From assembly GCF_000737065.1 (NCBI RefSeq), contig NZ_AQRC01000013.1:62001-126000 (forward strand): 64,000 nucleotides of DNA, read 5' to 3'. Made by a program: the position numbers and the translations under genes. Within the stretch, counting starts at the first letter, position 1; each line of letters starts with the position of its first letter. Shown here in pieces: positions 26,344-35,185 of the stretch. This DNA is from Thioclava atlantica. Lineage in GTDB: Bacteria > Pseudomonadota > Alphaproteobacteria > Rhodobacterales > Rhodobacteraceae. The notes under the pieces are model-generated. The model was given only the letters and a program-made list of their open reading frames with translations. It had not been told where the DNA came from and did not search any database.

Positions 26344-27003
26344 TTAGCTCCCCGAATAGTCCCGCGCGCCGAAGATTGCCGATCCGACGCGCACATGGGT
26401 CGCGCCCGCCGCGATCGCGGCCTCGAAATCCGAACTCATCCCCATCGACAGCCCGTCGAGCCCGTTGCGCGCGGCCATCTCGGCGAGCGTCGCGAAATGG
26501 GGAGCCGGATCCTCGGCCTCGGGCGGGATGCACATCAGGCCCACAACCGGCAGATCCATCGCGCGTGTATCGGCAACGAAAGCGTCGAGATCCTCGGGCA
26601 GAACCCCCGCCTTCTGCGGCTCACGCCCCGTATTGACCTGAATGAAAAGATCGGGCGAGGCCCCGCGCGCCTGTGCCAGAGACCCGAGCTTCTTCGCCAG
26701 CGACGGCCGGTCGAGCGTGTGGATCGCCTCGAAGAGCTCCACCGCGAGCTTGGCCTTGTTCGATTGCAGCGGCCCGATCATGTGGACTTCGCAACCGGGA
26801 AATTCCTCGCGCCAGGCGGGCCATTTGCCCTGCGCTTCCTGCACGTAATTCTCGCCGAACAGCCGATGGCCTTCGCGCAGAACCGCCTCGACACGTTCGG
26901 CCGGCTGCACTTTCGACACCGCGATCAGCTTCACCGAACCGGGTGCCCGCCCGGCCTGTCTCTCGGCCTCGGCGATCCGCTCTCGAATATCCCTGAGTCC
27001 CAT
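26344..27003 (-). CDS. PLP homeostasis protein (YggS/PROSC family)
   Basis: A 219-residue pyridoxal-phosphate-binding protein with an alanine-racemase-like barrel. K31 in LIAVSKVQP is the PLP lysine; FGENYVQE (about 49-56), HMIGPLQSNK (about 74-83) and the phosphate-binding MGMSSDFEAAIAAGATHVRVGSAIFG (about 186-211) are the other family motifs. It has no known enzyme activity and balances free PLP in the cytoplasm. Of two adjacent ATG codons the second gives better spacing to AAGGAGG. It stands alone between the orphan gene and the porin. Confidence 0.95.
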   Translation of the reverse strand: MGLRDIRERIAEAERQAGRAPGSVKLIAVSKVQPAERVEAVLREGHRLFGENYVQEAQGKWPAWREEFPGCEVHMIGPLQSNKAKLAVELFEAIHTLDRPSLAKKLGSLAQARGASPDLFIQVNTGREPQKAGVLPEDLDAFVADTRAMDLPVVGLMCIPPEAEDPAPHFATLAEMAARNGLDGLSMGMSSDFEAAIAAGATHVRVGSAIFGARDYSGS

Positions 27004-27048
27004 CATGCCCTCCTTTGGCGGGGGACAAGAAACACCGGCGCGGCGAAA

Positions 27049-27080
27049 AAGAAAAGAGCGGGCGCAAGGCCCGCTCTTCC
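27049..27080 (-). terminator. Rho-independent terminator after the porin gene
   Basis: A perfect 10-bp stem (AAGAGCGGGC with GCCCGCTCTT) with a five-base loop is followed on the minus strand by TTTTC, 20 bases after the porin stop. Confidence 0.88.
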
Positions 27081-27100
27081 CGTCGTTCTGTCCCGAAGGA

Positions 27101-28063
27101 TTAGAACGAGAACTTGATGCCGAGGTCGGCCTGGGTGTCGGTGCCAGCGATGTCGCTGTCAGCCACACCACCGACGACCGAGGCGCCGCCGCCCAGATCG
27201 TAAGCAGCGCCGATACCGTAGGCGGTGCCGTTGGTGCCGTCGGTGGCTTCCGCGTAGTTCACGTAGCCGTTGACGGTGGTCGCGCCGAAGACCGACGAAA
27301 CGCCGATGCCGTAGGCTTTGTCGAGGTTGTTGCCGCCGCTGCCGTCAGCGTAGTAGGCTTTCACAGCGGTGTTGCCGAAGGTCGCGGTGCCGACGATCTC
27401 GCCCTGTTTCCAGTTCTGACCGGTGGTCACGTCGACGATTTCGTAGCCGGCGCCGATGGTGTAGTCGCCCATCGTGTAAGCCGCGGCCAGAGCGTACTCT
27501 TGGTTGTCCGAGGTCGAGACAGCTTTGCCGTCCGAAGCCGAAGCCGCCACCGAGAACGCACCGAAGGTGCCGGTGTAGAGCAGGTTCGGGCCGGTGTTGG
27601 CCGTCGAACCCACGACGCTGCCGCCGTTGTCGCCGGTCAGGTACGGGATTTCGTTGGCACCCATGTTGTTGCGCGAAGCACCAACCGAGAGACCCGAGAT
27701 GTTGCCGAGGCCAGCGCCGTCGAGGTCGGTGTAGCCGACTTCAGCCAGATCGCCGAACAGAGCTTCCGAAGCGCCCACAACGTCGCCCATCGACACTTTG
27801 CCGAACGCGCCCGAGATGTAGACCGAAGCCGAGGTGCCCGAGGTGGCGTTGGTAGCCTGATCAGCGCGGACCGAACCGCCGAACTCGAGGCCACCGTCGG
27901 TCTGACCCGACATGGTGAACTTGGCGCGGATGCGGCTGTTGAAGTTCCAGTCGGAACCGTTGTACATCACACCCATACGGCCGTCGCCGCCAACCGAAAC
28001 CTCAGCGGCAGCAACGCCAGCCGAGAGCACGAGAGCGGTCGTCGCGAAGAGAACCTTTTTCAT
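27101..28063 (-). CDS. Outer-membrane porin, Rhodobacter type
   Basis: A 320-residue general diffusion porin. The signal peptide (MKKVLFATTALVLSAGVAAA) is cut after residue 20. The mature part alternates short polar and hydrophobic strands as expected for a 16-strand barrel, with EVSVGGDGRMGVMYNG at the start and a terminal phenylalanine (DLGIKFSF) needed for barrel assembly. Cysteines are absent. AGGGAAAACG lies before the ATG. It is a single-gene unit with a strong terminator, which fits an abundant outer-membrane protein. The codon use looks biased toward a few codons, suggesting high expression. Confidence 0.93.
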   Translation of the reverse strand: MKKVLFATTALVLSAGVAAAEVSVGGDGRMGVMYNGSDWNFNSRIRAKFTMSGQTDGGLEFGGSVRADQATNATSGTSASVYISGAFGKVSMGDVVGASEALFGDLAEVGYTDLDGAGLGNISGLSVGASRNNMGANEIPYLTGDNGGSVVGSTANTGPNLLYTGTFGAFSVAASASDGKAVSTSDNQEYALAAAYTMGDYTIGAGYEIVDVTTGQNWKQGEIVGTATFGNTAVKAYYADGSGGNNLDKAYGIGVSSVFGATTVNGYVNYAEATDGTNGTAYGIGAAYDLGGGASVVGGVADSDIAGTDTQADLGIKFSF

Positions 28064-28366
28064 CGTTTTCCCTCATTGTCTTACAGATAACCCCCAACTC
28101 AGGGAGATCCGAATTGGGTATGCGGTTCTTTTCCCCTCACACCCGCGGCATTGCAACTCAAAGCGCCTCCCCCTCCGGAATAGCCCCTGCGATGGTGCAG
28201 ACTTGCCACAGTCCTTTGTGACAGCCTCCGCAAATGAACTTCGATGTCTCAAAGGCTTCGCGCGCGGTCGCCCGGGGCGAGATCCGGAAAAACCTTGTGG
28301 GCCATGGGGGCATCGGCTAGAGAAAAGGCAAGTTTGAAGGACGCAAGCCGACGGGGGCAGCTTCGC
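28064..28366. other. Intergenic region between porin and DUF3576 gene
   Basis: This 303-base divergent region should hold the promoters of both genes. No convincing sigma-70 pair stands out, and no open frame is supported. CCTTTG and CAAAGG arms (near 28213 and 28247) form a loose inverted repeat. A CG-rich segment, a run of C/T tracts and a long porin leader are visible; nothing more can be claimed. Confidence 0.4.
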
Positions 28367-28921
28367 ATGACCACCAGACATCTTTTGACGAGCACCGCCG
28401 TTCTGGGCCTCTGCCTTACTCTCGCGGGATGCGGGAACGGCACCTCCAGCGGCAGACTTTTCTCCTGGGGCGGCGCGACGGCGGCGAATGCAAACCAGCA
28501 AAATGCCAATCAACTCAGCCATGTGGCAGGGGAGAACACGGCCGTCATCGACCGGAACACCCCGGCGGTCCGGAAGAAATCGACCCTTTGGGATCTGTTC
28601 AGCGGCAACGGCGATCCGAACATCACCGTCGAGGTGAACAAGTATCTCTGGCAGGCCTCGCTCGACGTGCTCGACTTCCTGCCGATCCAGGAGGTCGATC
28701 CCTTCTCCGGCGTCATCGTGACCGGCTACGGCACCCCGCCGGGCGGTGGCCGCGCCTATCGCGCGACGGTCTATGTCACCGATCCCGCGCTCGATGCGCG
28801 CTCGCTCAAGGTCTCGCTGCGCACGCGTTCGGGCGCCGTCTCCGCCGATACGCAGCGCGCCGTGGAGGATGCGATTCTCACCCGTGCGCGCGAATTGCGA
28901 ATCCGCGATTCCAAGCTCTGA
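28367..28921 (+). CDS. DUF3576 lipoprotein
   Basis: A 184-residue lipoprotein of the DUF3576 family. The signal peptide ends LTLAGC, with C22 as lipid anchor and Gly next, so outer-membrane localisation is expected. The C-terminal domain contains the family segment LWDLFSGNGDPNITVEVNKYLWQASLDVLDFLP (about 83-115) and GVIVTGYGTPPG. Its function is unknown; in this lineage it is usually found next to leuS and lptE, an arrangement seen here too. The inner ATG is chosen because the longer frame lacks a signal peptide. Confidence 0.85.
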   Translation: MTTRHLLTSTAVLGLCLTLAGCGNGTSSGRLFSWGGATAANANQQNANQLSHVAGENTAVIDRNTPAVRKKSTLWDLFSGNGDPNITVEVNKYLWQASLDVLDFLPIQEVDPFSGVIVTGYGTPPGGGRAYRATVYVTDPALDARSLKVSLRTRSGAVSADTQRAVEDAILTRARELRIRDSKL

Positions 28922-28956
28922 TCCGATCGCGTCCGCGCGATATTCCAGATGCGTCG

Positions 28957-28995
28957 ATCCCCGCCCGAGCCTGCCTCCGGCGGGGATATTTATGT
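28957..28995. repeat. Dispersed intergenic element, copy C
   Basis: ATCCCCGCC and GGCGGGGAT (28957-28965 and 28979-28987) form a perfect 9-bp stem; the right arm lies in CCTCCGGCGGGGATATTTAT, which matches copy A at 6731 over 18 bases. It is located between the DUF3576 gene and leuS. Confidence 0.55.
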
Positions 28996-29077
28996 CCCGA
29001 TGACAGCGGCGGCTGGACCTTGGCCCCGTGCCCAGTGTAGCAAGCACGCGCAGAATTCGACGTGATGGGGGCCTGAC

Positions 29078-31642
29078 ATGGCACGCTACGAACCGAGCCA
29101 GAGCGAGACGAAATGGCAAGAGGCCTGGAACGAGGCCGATCTCTTCGCCGCGCGCCGCGATCCGACCAAGCCGAAATACTACGTGCTCGAGATGTTCCCC
29201 TACCCTTCGGGCCGCATCCACATGGGCCATGTGCGCAACTACACGATGGGCGACGTGGTCGCGCGCTACAAGATGGCCAAGGGCTTCTCGGTGCTGCATC
29301 CGATGGGCTGGGACGCCTTCGGGATGCCCGCCGAGAACGCCGCGATGGAACAGGGCGGCCACCCCAAGGACTGGACCTACGGCAATATCGCCGTGATGAA
29401 GGACCAGATGAAGCCGCTGGGCCTGTCGATCGACTGGTCGCGCGAATTCGCCACCTGCGATCCCGACTATTACGGCCAGCAGCAGGCGATGTTCATCGAC
29501 ATGCTCGAGGCAGGTCTGGTTTATCGCAAGAACGCGGTGGTGAACTGGGACCCGGTCGACATGACCGTGCTGGCCAATGAACAGGTGATCGACGGCAAGG
29601 GCTGGCGCTCGGGCGCCGAGGTCGAACGGCGCGAGCTGACGCAATGGTTCTTCAAGATCTCGGATTACGCCGAGGAGCTGCTCGAGGCGCTCGACAATCT
29701 GAAGGACTGGCCCGAGAAGGTGCGCCTGATGCAGGCCAACTGGATCGGCAAGTCGCGCGGGCTGCAATTCGCGTTCTCGACGGTGGACGCGCCCGAGGGC
29801 TTCGACCGTCTCGAGGTCTACACGACGCGGCCCGACACGCTGATGGGCGCAAGCTTCGCCGCGATCTCGCCCGATCATCCGCTGGCCAAGCATCTCGAGC
29901 GCCACGATCCCAAGATCGCGGAATTCGTTGCGCAATGCCGGGCGGGCGGGACCACCGAAGAGGCGATCGAAACCGCCGAGAAGCTGGGCATGGATACCGG
30001 GATTCGGGTCCGCCACCCGCTCGACACCGAGTGGGAACTCCCAGTCTATATCGCCAACTTCATCCTGATGGATTACGGCACCGGCGCGATTTTCGGCTGT
30101 CCGGCCCATGACGCGCGCGATTTCGAATTCGCGACGAAATACGGATTGCCGATCACGCCGGTCTTCGAGCCGCTCGAGGGCGAGTACCCGGAGGGCGAAT
30201 ATGTCCCGCTGAAATCCGAGAAGGTCCGTTATGTCCGCGGTTTCGCGGGCGACGAGATCCAGACCGGCGAAGAGGGTGTCGCCACAGCCATCGCGTTCTG
30301 CGAAGAAAACGGCATCGGCCAGGGCGTGACCAAGTTCCGCCTGCGCGACTGGGGCCTGTCGCGCCAGCGCTACTGGGGCTGCCCGATCCCGGTCGTGCAT
30401 TGCGAGAGCTGCGGTGTCGTTCCCGAGAAGAAGGAGAACCTTCCGGTCGAGCTGCCCTATGACGAGGGCGGCAAGCCGATCGATTTCGGGGTTCCCGGCA
30501 ACCCGCTCGACCGCCATCCGACCTGGCGCGACTGCGCCTGCCCGAAATGCGGCGCGCCCGCCAAGCGCGAAACCGACACGATGGATACCTTCGTCGATTC
30601 GAGCTGGTATTATGCGCGGTTCACCTCGCCCCATGCGGCGACGCCGACCGAGGCGGCCGAGGCCGAATACTGGATGAATGTCGATCAGTATATCGGCGGC
30701 ATCGAGCACGCGATCCTGCACCTGCTCTATTCGCGCTTCTTCGCGCGCGCGATGCACAAGACCGGCCACCTTCCCCCGAAGGCGATCGAGCCCTTCAACG
30801 CGCTCTTCACGCAAGGGATGGTGACGCACGAGATCTACCTGACCCGTGACGCGAAGAACCGCCCCGTCTATCACCTCCCCGAAGAGGTGGACCGCGAGGC
30901 CGGAACGCTGCGCGCGACCGGTGAGAAGGTGGAGATCATCCCCTCGGCGAAGATGTCGAAATCGAAGAAGAACGTCGTCGATCCGATGAACATCATCGCC
31001 GAGTTCGGCGCCGATACCGCCCGCTTCTTCGTGATGTCCGACAGCCCGCCCGAGCGCGACGTGGAATGGACCGCCGCCGGCGCCGAGGCGACCGCGAAAT
31101 TCCTCGCCCGCGTTCATCGCATCGCGGACGAGATCGCCACCTCGGACGCGCCCGCGAACGAGGCCGAGGATCTTGCGCTGATGAAGGCCACCCACAAGGC
31201 GGTGGACGAGCTCACGAAATCGATCGAGGGCTTCGCCTTCAACAAGGCGGTGGCCACGCTCTACGGTCTGACCAATACGCTGTCGAAATCGAAGGCCGGG
31301 ACGGACGCCAAGCGCGACGCGATGAAGCTGATGGCACAGCTGATGGCGCCGATGGTGCCGCATCTGGCCGAGGAAGTCTGGTCGATGCTGGGCGGCGATG
31401 GGTTCGTGATCGCGGCCCCCTGGCCCGAGGCCGATCCCGCCCTGCTGGTCGAGGATTCGGTGACCCTGCCGATCCAGATCAACGGCAAGCGCCGCGCCGA
31501 GATCTCGGTGCCCAAGGACATGCCGAAGGAAGAGGTTGAAAAGCTGGTTCTCGCGGACGAAGCTGTCGTCAAGGCGTTGGCCGGTGGCCAGCCCAAGAAG
31601 CTGATCGTTGTGCCGGGGCGAATCGTCAATGTGGTCATCTGA
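29078..31642 (+). CDS. leuS: Leucyl-tRNA synthetase
   Basis: An 854-residue class I aminoacyl-tRNA synthetase that charges tRNA-Leu. The HIGH motif is HMGH (48-51) within [16 protein letters not shown]; the KMSKS motif is KMSKSKKN near residue 625. The CP1 editing domain lies between (about 225-420) with DTLMGASF and the conserved Asp region of the amino-acid editing pocket; a zinc-ribbon-like part carries CESCG (about 445) and CPKCG (about 487). The C-terminal anticodon domain is complete. The gene overlaps lptE, the usual alphaproteobacterial arrangement. Confidence 0.98.
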   Translation: MARYEPSQSETKWQEAWNEADLFAARRDPTKPKYYVLEMFPYPSGRIHMGHVRNYTMGDVVARYKMAKGFSVLHPMGWDAFGMPAENAAMEQGGHPKDWTYGNIAVMKDQMKPLGLSIDWSREFATCDPDYYGQQQAMFIDMLEAGLVYRKNAVVNWDPVDMTVLANEQVIDGKGWRSGAEVERRELTQWFFKISDYAEELLEALDNLKDWPEKVRLMQANWIGKSRGLQFAFSTVDAPEGFDRLEVYTTRPDTLMGASFAAISPDHPLAKHLERHDPKIAEFVAQCRAGGTTEEAIETAEKLGMDTGIRVRHPLDTEWELPVYIANFILMDYGTGAIFGCPAHDARDFEFATKYGLPITPVFEPLEGEYPEGEYVPLKSEKVRYVRGFAGDEIQTGEEGVATAIAFCEENGIGQGVTKFRLRDWGLSRQRYWGCPIPVVHCESCGVVPEKKENLPVELPYDEGGKPIDFGVPGNPLDRHPTWRDCACPKCGAPAKRETDTMDTFVDSSWYYARFTSPHAATPTEAAEAEYWMNVDQYIGGIEHAILHLLYSRFFARAMHKTGHLPPKAIEPFNALFTQGMVTHEIYLTRDAKNRPVYHLPEEVDREAGTLRATGEKVEIIPSAKMSKSKKNVVDPMNIIAEFGADTARFFVMSDSPPERDVEWTAAGAEATAKFLARVHRIADEIATSDAPANEAEDLALMKATHKAVDELTKSIEGFAFNKAVATLYGLTNTLSKSKAGTDAKRDAMKLMAQLMAPMVPHLAEEVWSMLGGDGFVIAAPWPEADPALLVEDSVTLPIQINGKRRAEISVPKDMPKEEVEKLVLADEAVVKALAGGQPKKLIVVPGRIVNVVI

Positions 31643-32123
31643 CCGGAGAACCTTCCTGCGTCTCGCGGGCGTCTTTGCGCTCGCGGGCTGCGGTTTCACC
31701 CCCGCCTACGGCCCGCAGGGCGGCGCGGCCAAGCTGCTCGGCGGGGTCGAACCCGACGCGCCCGAAACCCGCGACGCCTTCGAACTGGTTCAGCACCTCA
31801 AGGCCCGGCTCGGCCCCGCCGATCCGCAGCGCTACCGCCTGAGCTACACGATCTCGACCGAGGCGATCGGCGAGGGTATCGCGCCCGACAACTCCACGAC
31901 CCGCTACCAGCTCAACGGCCAGATCGATTACACCCTGCGCGATGCGGCAAGCGACGCCGTGCTGCTGACGGGGCGGGTGAACTCCTTCACCTCCTGGTCC
32001 GCGACCGGCACGGTTCTGGCCTCCGATGCCGCCCGCGAAGACGCGCATCGCCGGCTGATGCGGATCCTCGGTGACCAGATCGTCACCCGCTTGCTGGCCC
32101 AAGCCTCGAGCCTGCCTCAATGA
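31629..32123 (+). CDS. lptE: LPS-assembly lipoprotein LptE
   Basis: LptE plugs the LptD barrel in the outer membrane and helps insert lipopolysaccharide. The 164 residues start within the 3' end of leuS (14-base overlap). The leader reads [17 protein letters not shown]: a twin-arginine-like RRTFL motif directly before a lipobox with C21, suggesting a Tat-exported lipoprotein. The mature part opens with GFTPAYGP, typical of LptE, and has the alternating strand pattern [26 protein letters not shown]. The stop overlaps holA as ATGA. Confidence 0.92.
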   Translation: MWSSDRRTFLRLAGVFALAGCGFTPAYGPQGGAAKLLGGVEPDAPETRDAFELVQHLKARLGPADPQRYRLSYTISTEAIGEGIAPDNSTTRYQLNGQIDYTLRDAASDAVLLTGRVNSFTSWSATGTVLASDAAREDAHRRLMRILGDQIVTRLLAQASSLPQ

Positions 32124-33142
32124 AACTGACCGGCGTCGCAGCGACTCGCTATTTCGCCAAACCCGAACCCGAGCGCACCGGCCTGCTGATCTTCGGGATG
32201 GATGCCATGCGCGTGGCCCTGCGCCGCCAGGAGGTGATCGCCGCGCTGATCGGACCGCAGGGCGAGGAAGAGATGCGCCTGAGCCGCATCGCGGGGGCCG
32301 ATCTGCGCAAATCCCCCTCGCTTCTGCTCGATGCGATCAAGGAGGTCGGCTTCTTCCCCGGCCCGCGCGTGGCCTTTCTCGAGGACGCGACCGATGCGGT
32401 GGCCGATGCGGTCGCGACCGCGCTCTCCGAATGGCGCGAGGGCGATGCGCAGATCGTGGTCACCGCCGGGTCGCTCACCGCGAAATCGAAGCTGCGCAAG
32501 GCCTTCGAGAGTCACAAGAACGCCTATTGCATCGGGATCTATGACGATCCGCCCTCGCGCGAGGAGATCGAGGACATTCTGCGCCGCGCCGGTCTGCGCG
32601 ATATCTCGGCAGAGGCGATGACCGATCTCGTGGCGCTCTCGCGCGCGCTCGATCCGGGCGATTTCCGCCAGACGGTCGAGAAGATCGCGCTCTACAAGTT
32701 TGGCGACGACAGCGCGCTGAGCCCCGCGGATGTCGCCGCCTGCGCGCCCTCCTCGGTCGAGGCGGGCGTCGATGACGTGCTCGCCATCGTGGCCGAGGGC
32801 CGCGCCCCCGAGCTTGGCCCGGTGATGCGGCGGCTCGAGAGCCAGGGCGTGCAGCCCGTGCAACTCGCCATCGCCGCGATGCGCCATTTCCGTGCGCTTC
32901 ACGCGGCCGCCTCGGACCCGCAGGGCCCCGGCTCCGGCATCGCGCGCATCCGCCCCCCCGTCTTCGGCCCGCGCCGCGACCGGATGCAGCGGCAGGCGCA
33001 AAGCTGGGGCATGTACAAGCTCGAGACCGCGTTGAAGGAACTGGTCGAGGCCGATCTGACCCTGCGCTCGGCGAGCCGCGCCCCGCAGATGGCGGTGATG
33101 GAGCGCGCGCTGATGCGGCTCGCGATGCTGGCACGGCGGTGA
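32120..33142 (+). CDS. holA: DNA polymerase III subunit delta
   Basis: HolA is the clamp-loader subunit that opens the beta clamp. The 340 residues match the family: an N-terminal AAA+-like module without ATP-binding motifs (YGMDAMRVALRRQEVIAAL region), GFFPGPRVAFLED (about 77-89), and a C-terminal helical collar (MRRLESQGVQPVQLAIAAMRHFRAL, about 235-260). It lies between lptE and a flavoprotein gene with four-base overlaps on both sides, so the leuS-lptE-holA-flavoprotein run is probably one transcript. Confidence 0.93.
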   Translation: MKLTGVAATRYFAKPEPERTGLLIFGMDAMRVALRRQEVIAALIGPQGEEEMRLSRIAGADLRKSPSLLLDAIKEVGFFPGPRVAFLEDATDAVADAVATALSEWREGDAQIVVTAGSLTAKSKLRKAFESHKNAYCIGIYDDPPSREEIEDILRRAGLRDISAEAMTDLVALSRALDPGDFRQTVEKIALYKFGDDSALSPADVAACAPSSVEAGVDDVLAIVAEGRAPELGPVMRRLESQGVQPVQLAIAAMRHFRALHAAASDPQGPGSGIARIRPPVFGPRRDRMQRQAQSWGMYKLETALKELVEADLTLRSASRAPQMAVMERALMRLAMLARR

Positions 33143-34329
33143 CGAAGGCGGTGAAAGAGGCGCTCGTCATCGGCGGCGGCCCGGCCGGAATGATCGCCGC
33201 CGAGGAACTCGCCCGCGCAGGCCTCTCCGTCACGCTGGCCGAGGCGAAACCGACGCTCGCGCGCAAATTCCTGATGGCGGGCAAGTCCGGGCTGAACCTG
33301 ACCAAGGACGAGCCGATCGAGGCGTTTCTCGCCCGTTATTCGCACCCCCAGATCGCCGGGATCACCCGCGCCTTCGGCCCCGACGCGGCGATGGAGTTCG
33401 CCCGCGGCCTCGGTGTCGCGCTTTTCACCGGCTCCACCGGCCGCGTCTTCCCGGTCGAGATGAAAGCCTCGCCGATGCTGCGGGCCTGGACGAAACGGCT
33501 CGCCGATCTCGGCGTCACGATCCGCACGCGCTGGCGCTGGCAAGGGTTCGAAGGAGATGGCTTCGTCTTCGACACACCAGACGGTCGGCGGATCCTCGCA
33601 CCCGATGTCACGGTCCTCGCCTTGGGTGGCGCGAGCTGGCCGCGCCTGGGCTCGGATGCCGCGTGGGTACCATGGCTCACCGCGAAAGGCGTCACCATCG
33701 CCCCGTTCCAGCCCTCCAACATGGGCTTCGCGATCGACTGGTCAGCCCATATGACCGACCTCCTCGGCCAGCCGGTGAAGGGCGCGGCGCTCATCACGCC
33801 CACCCGCCGCACCCGCGGCGAATTTGTGATCTCGGCGCGCGGGATCGAAGGCGGCGGCATCTACGAGATCGCGTCCGAACTGCGCGACGGCGCCTCCCTC
33901 GCGCTCGACCTCGTCCCCGATCTCTCGCTCGAGGATCTCGCCGGACGTCTCGCCCGCATTCCACCGAAACAGAGCCTGAAGAACCGACTGCGCAAGGGGG
34001 CCCGACTCGACCCGGTCAAGCTCGCCCTCGCTCTCGAATGGGGCCGCCCCCTGCCCGCCGAACCGCACGAGCTCGCCGCGCGGATCAAGGCGCTGCCGGT
34101 CCCGCTCGGCCCGCCGCGCCCGCTCGAGGAAGCGATTTCCAGCGCCGGGGGGATCGCCTGGGACAGCCTCTCGGACGAGCTCCAGCTCACCGCGCTCCCC
34201 GGCGTCTTCGCGGCGGGGGAGATGCTCGACTGGGAGGCGCCCACGGGCGGCTATCTCCTCACGGCCTGCCTCGCCTCGGGACGCCATGCCGGCCAAGCCG
34301 CCGCGAAAAGGCTGCTCTCTTCCTCTTGA
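33139..34329 (+). CDS. HI0933-like/TIGR03862 flavoprotein
   Basis: A 396-residue FAD-binding protein. The N-terminal dinucleotide fold shows VIGGGPAGMIAAEELARAG (about 10-28) and LARKFLMAGKSGLNLTKDE (about 40-58), the signature of the HI0933/YhiN flavoprotein family; the C-terminal GVFAAGEMLDWEAPTGGYLLTACLASG (about 355-380) closes the FAD site. The reaction is not established; distant relatives reduce carbon-carbon double bonds. The GTG start overlaps the holA stop (GTGA). The last codons (Ser-Ser-Ser-stop) are written by the beginning of the dispersed element, so the gene's end has been shaped by that repeat. Confidence 0.88.
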   Translation: MTKAVKEALVIGGGPAGMIAAEELARAGLSVTLAEAKPTLARKFLMAGKSGLNLTKDEPIEAFLARYSHPQIAGITRAFGPDAAMEFARGLGVALFTGSTGRVFPVEMKASPMLRAWTKRLADLGVTIRTRWRWQGFEGDGFVFDTPDGRRILAPDVTVLALGGASWPRLGSDAAWVPWLTAKGVTIAPFQPSNMGFAIDWSAHMTDLLGQPVKGAALITPTRRTRGEFVISARGIEGGGIYEIASELRDGASLALDLVPDLSLEDLAGRLARIPPKQSLKNRLRKGARLDPVKLALALEWGRPLPAEPHELAARIKALPVPLGPPRPLEEAISSAGGIAWDSLSDELQLTALPGVFAAGEMLDWEAPTGGYLLTACLASGRHAGQAAAKRLLSSS

Positions 34330-34385
34330 TCGAAATATCCCGGGGGAGTCTGTCGAAAGGCAGACGGGGGCAGCGCCCCCTCTTT
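34317..34385 (+). repeat. Dispersed intergenic element, copy D (box plus two hairpins)
   Basis: The 30-base box (34317-34346) is identical to that after dapB and overlaps the stop of the flavoprotein gene. It is followed by a GTCTG/CAGAC hairpin (34348-34365) and a GGGGGC-AGC-GCCCCC hairpin (34366-34380) with TCTTT after it, which could terminate transcription. Confidence 0.75.
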
Positions 34386-34431
34386 GGGCGTTCGTTGTCG
34401 CCGTCCGGCGGTGGATAGCGTGGCGCCGTCT

Positions 34432-35028
34432 CTACCCGTCGCGCTTCGCCACGGCCCGCTTGTAGGCCGGACGCGCCCGCATCCGCGCGTGATACTCGCT
34501 CAGCCGGTGCTCGACGATCGGGAATTTCGCCATCAGAGCCCAGTCGAGGCAATGAGCGAGGATGATGTCGGGGACCGTCAACTCCTCGCCCATCACGAAA
34601 TCGCCTTCGCTCATCCGGTGAATCAGCGTGTGCTGGGACCGCTCGAACTCCCACCGCAGGCTGTTCTTTATTCCCGACAGCCGCAGCTCCTCGGGGAGGA
34701 TGAAACTGTGGCGCGCGGCGGTCCAGAGATTGGCGTCGAACTCGTCGAGCAGGAATTGCGTCAGGCTGTCCTGGCGCGCCCGGTCGAGCGTGCCCGGCTT
34801 GTGGGTCAGGCGCCCATGCGCATCCGAGAGATAGGTGATGATCGCGGTCGAATCGGTGATCGGCGTGCCGTCGACGACAAGCACCGGCACCTTGCCCGCC
34901 GGGTTGAAGGCCACGACATCCTCCGAGCGCGGTGCCGCCCGCACATGCTCGTAGTCCAGCCCGAGTTCCTCGAGCATCCACAGCACCCGCAAGGTGCGCG
35001 AACCGACCGTTCCGATGACCGTGTACAT
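34432..35028 (-). CDS. Glutathione S-transferase family protein
   Basis: A 198-residue protein with an N-terminal thioredoxin-like GST domain (MYTVIGTVGSRTLRVLWMLEELGLDYE, then NPAGKVPVLVVDGTPITDSTAIITYLSD, about 42-70) and a C-terminal helical domain. The SR pair at the tip of helix 1 (S9-R10) is at the position of the catalytic Ser/Cys in beta and related classes. It likely conjugates glutathione to an electrophile or acts as a peroxidase; the substrate cannot be told. GGGGAGACAGG precedes the ATG. It converges with the flavoprotein gene. Confidence 0.9.
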   Translation of the reverse strand: MYTVIGTVGSRTLRVLWMLEELGLDYEHVRAAPRSEDVVAFNPAGKVPVLVVDGTPITDSTAIITYLSDAHGRLTHKPGTLDRARQDSLTQFLLDEFDANLWTAARHSFILPEELRLSGIKNSLRWEFERSQHTLIHRMSEGDFVMGEELTVPDIILAHCLDWALMAKFPIVEHRLSEYHARMRARPAYKRAVAKRDG

Positions 35029-35185
35029 CCTGTCTCCCCGTCTGTTTGGCGGCATTGGGCCATGACTGGCCGGGGGGTGCAAGTCGCCCGCGCGATTGTG
35101 ACCGCGACAAGCCCGTTATTGACCTGTGGCCCGCGCGCGGCAATATCCGCCCGATGCGGAGGGGAGATCCGCCGGGAGACTCGAC

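Noticed and set aside
28073-31699. 1208-residue open frame antisense to leuS and neighbours
   Set aside because: Shadow frame, spans leuS and two gaps; composition typical of antisense reading in high G+C DNA.
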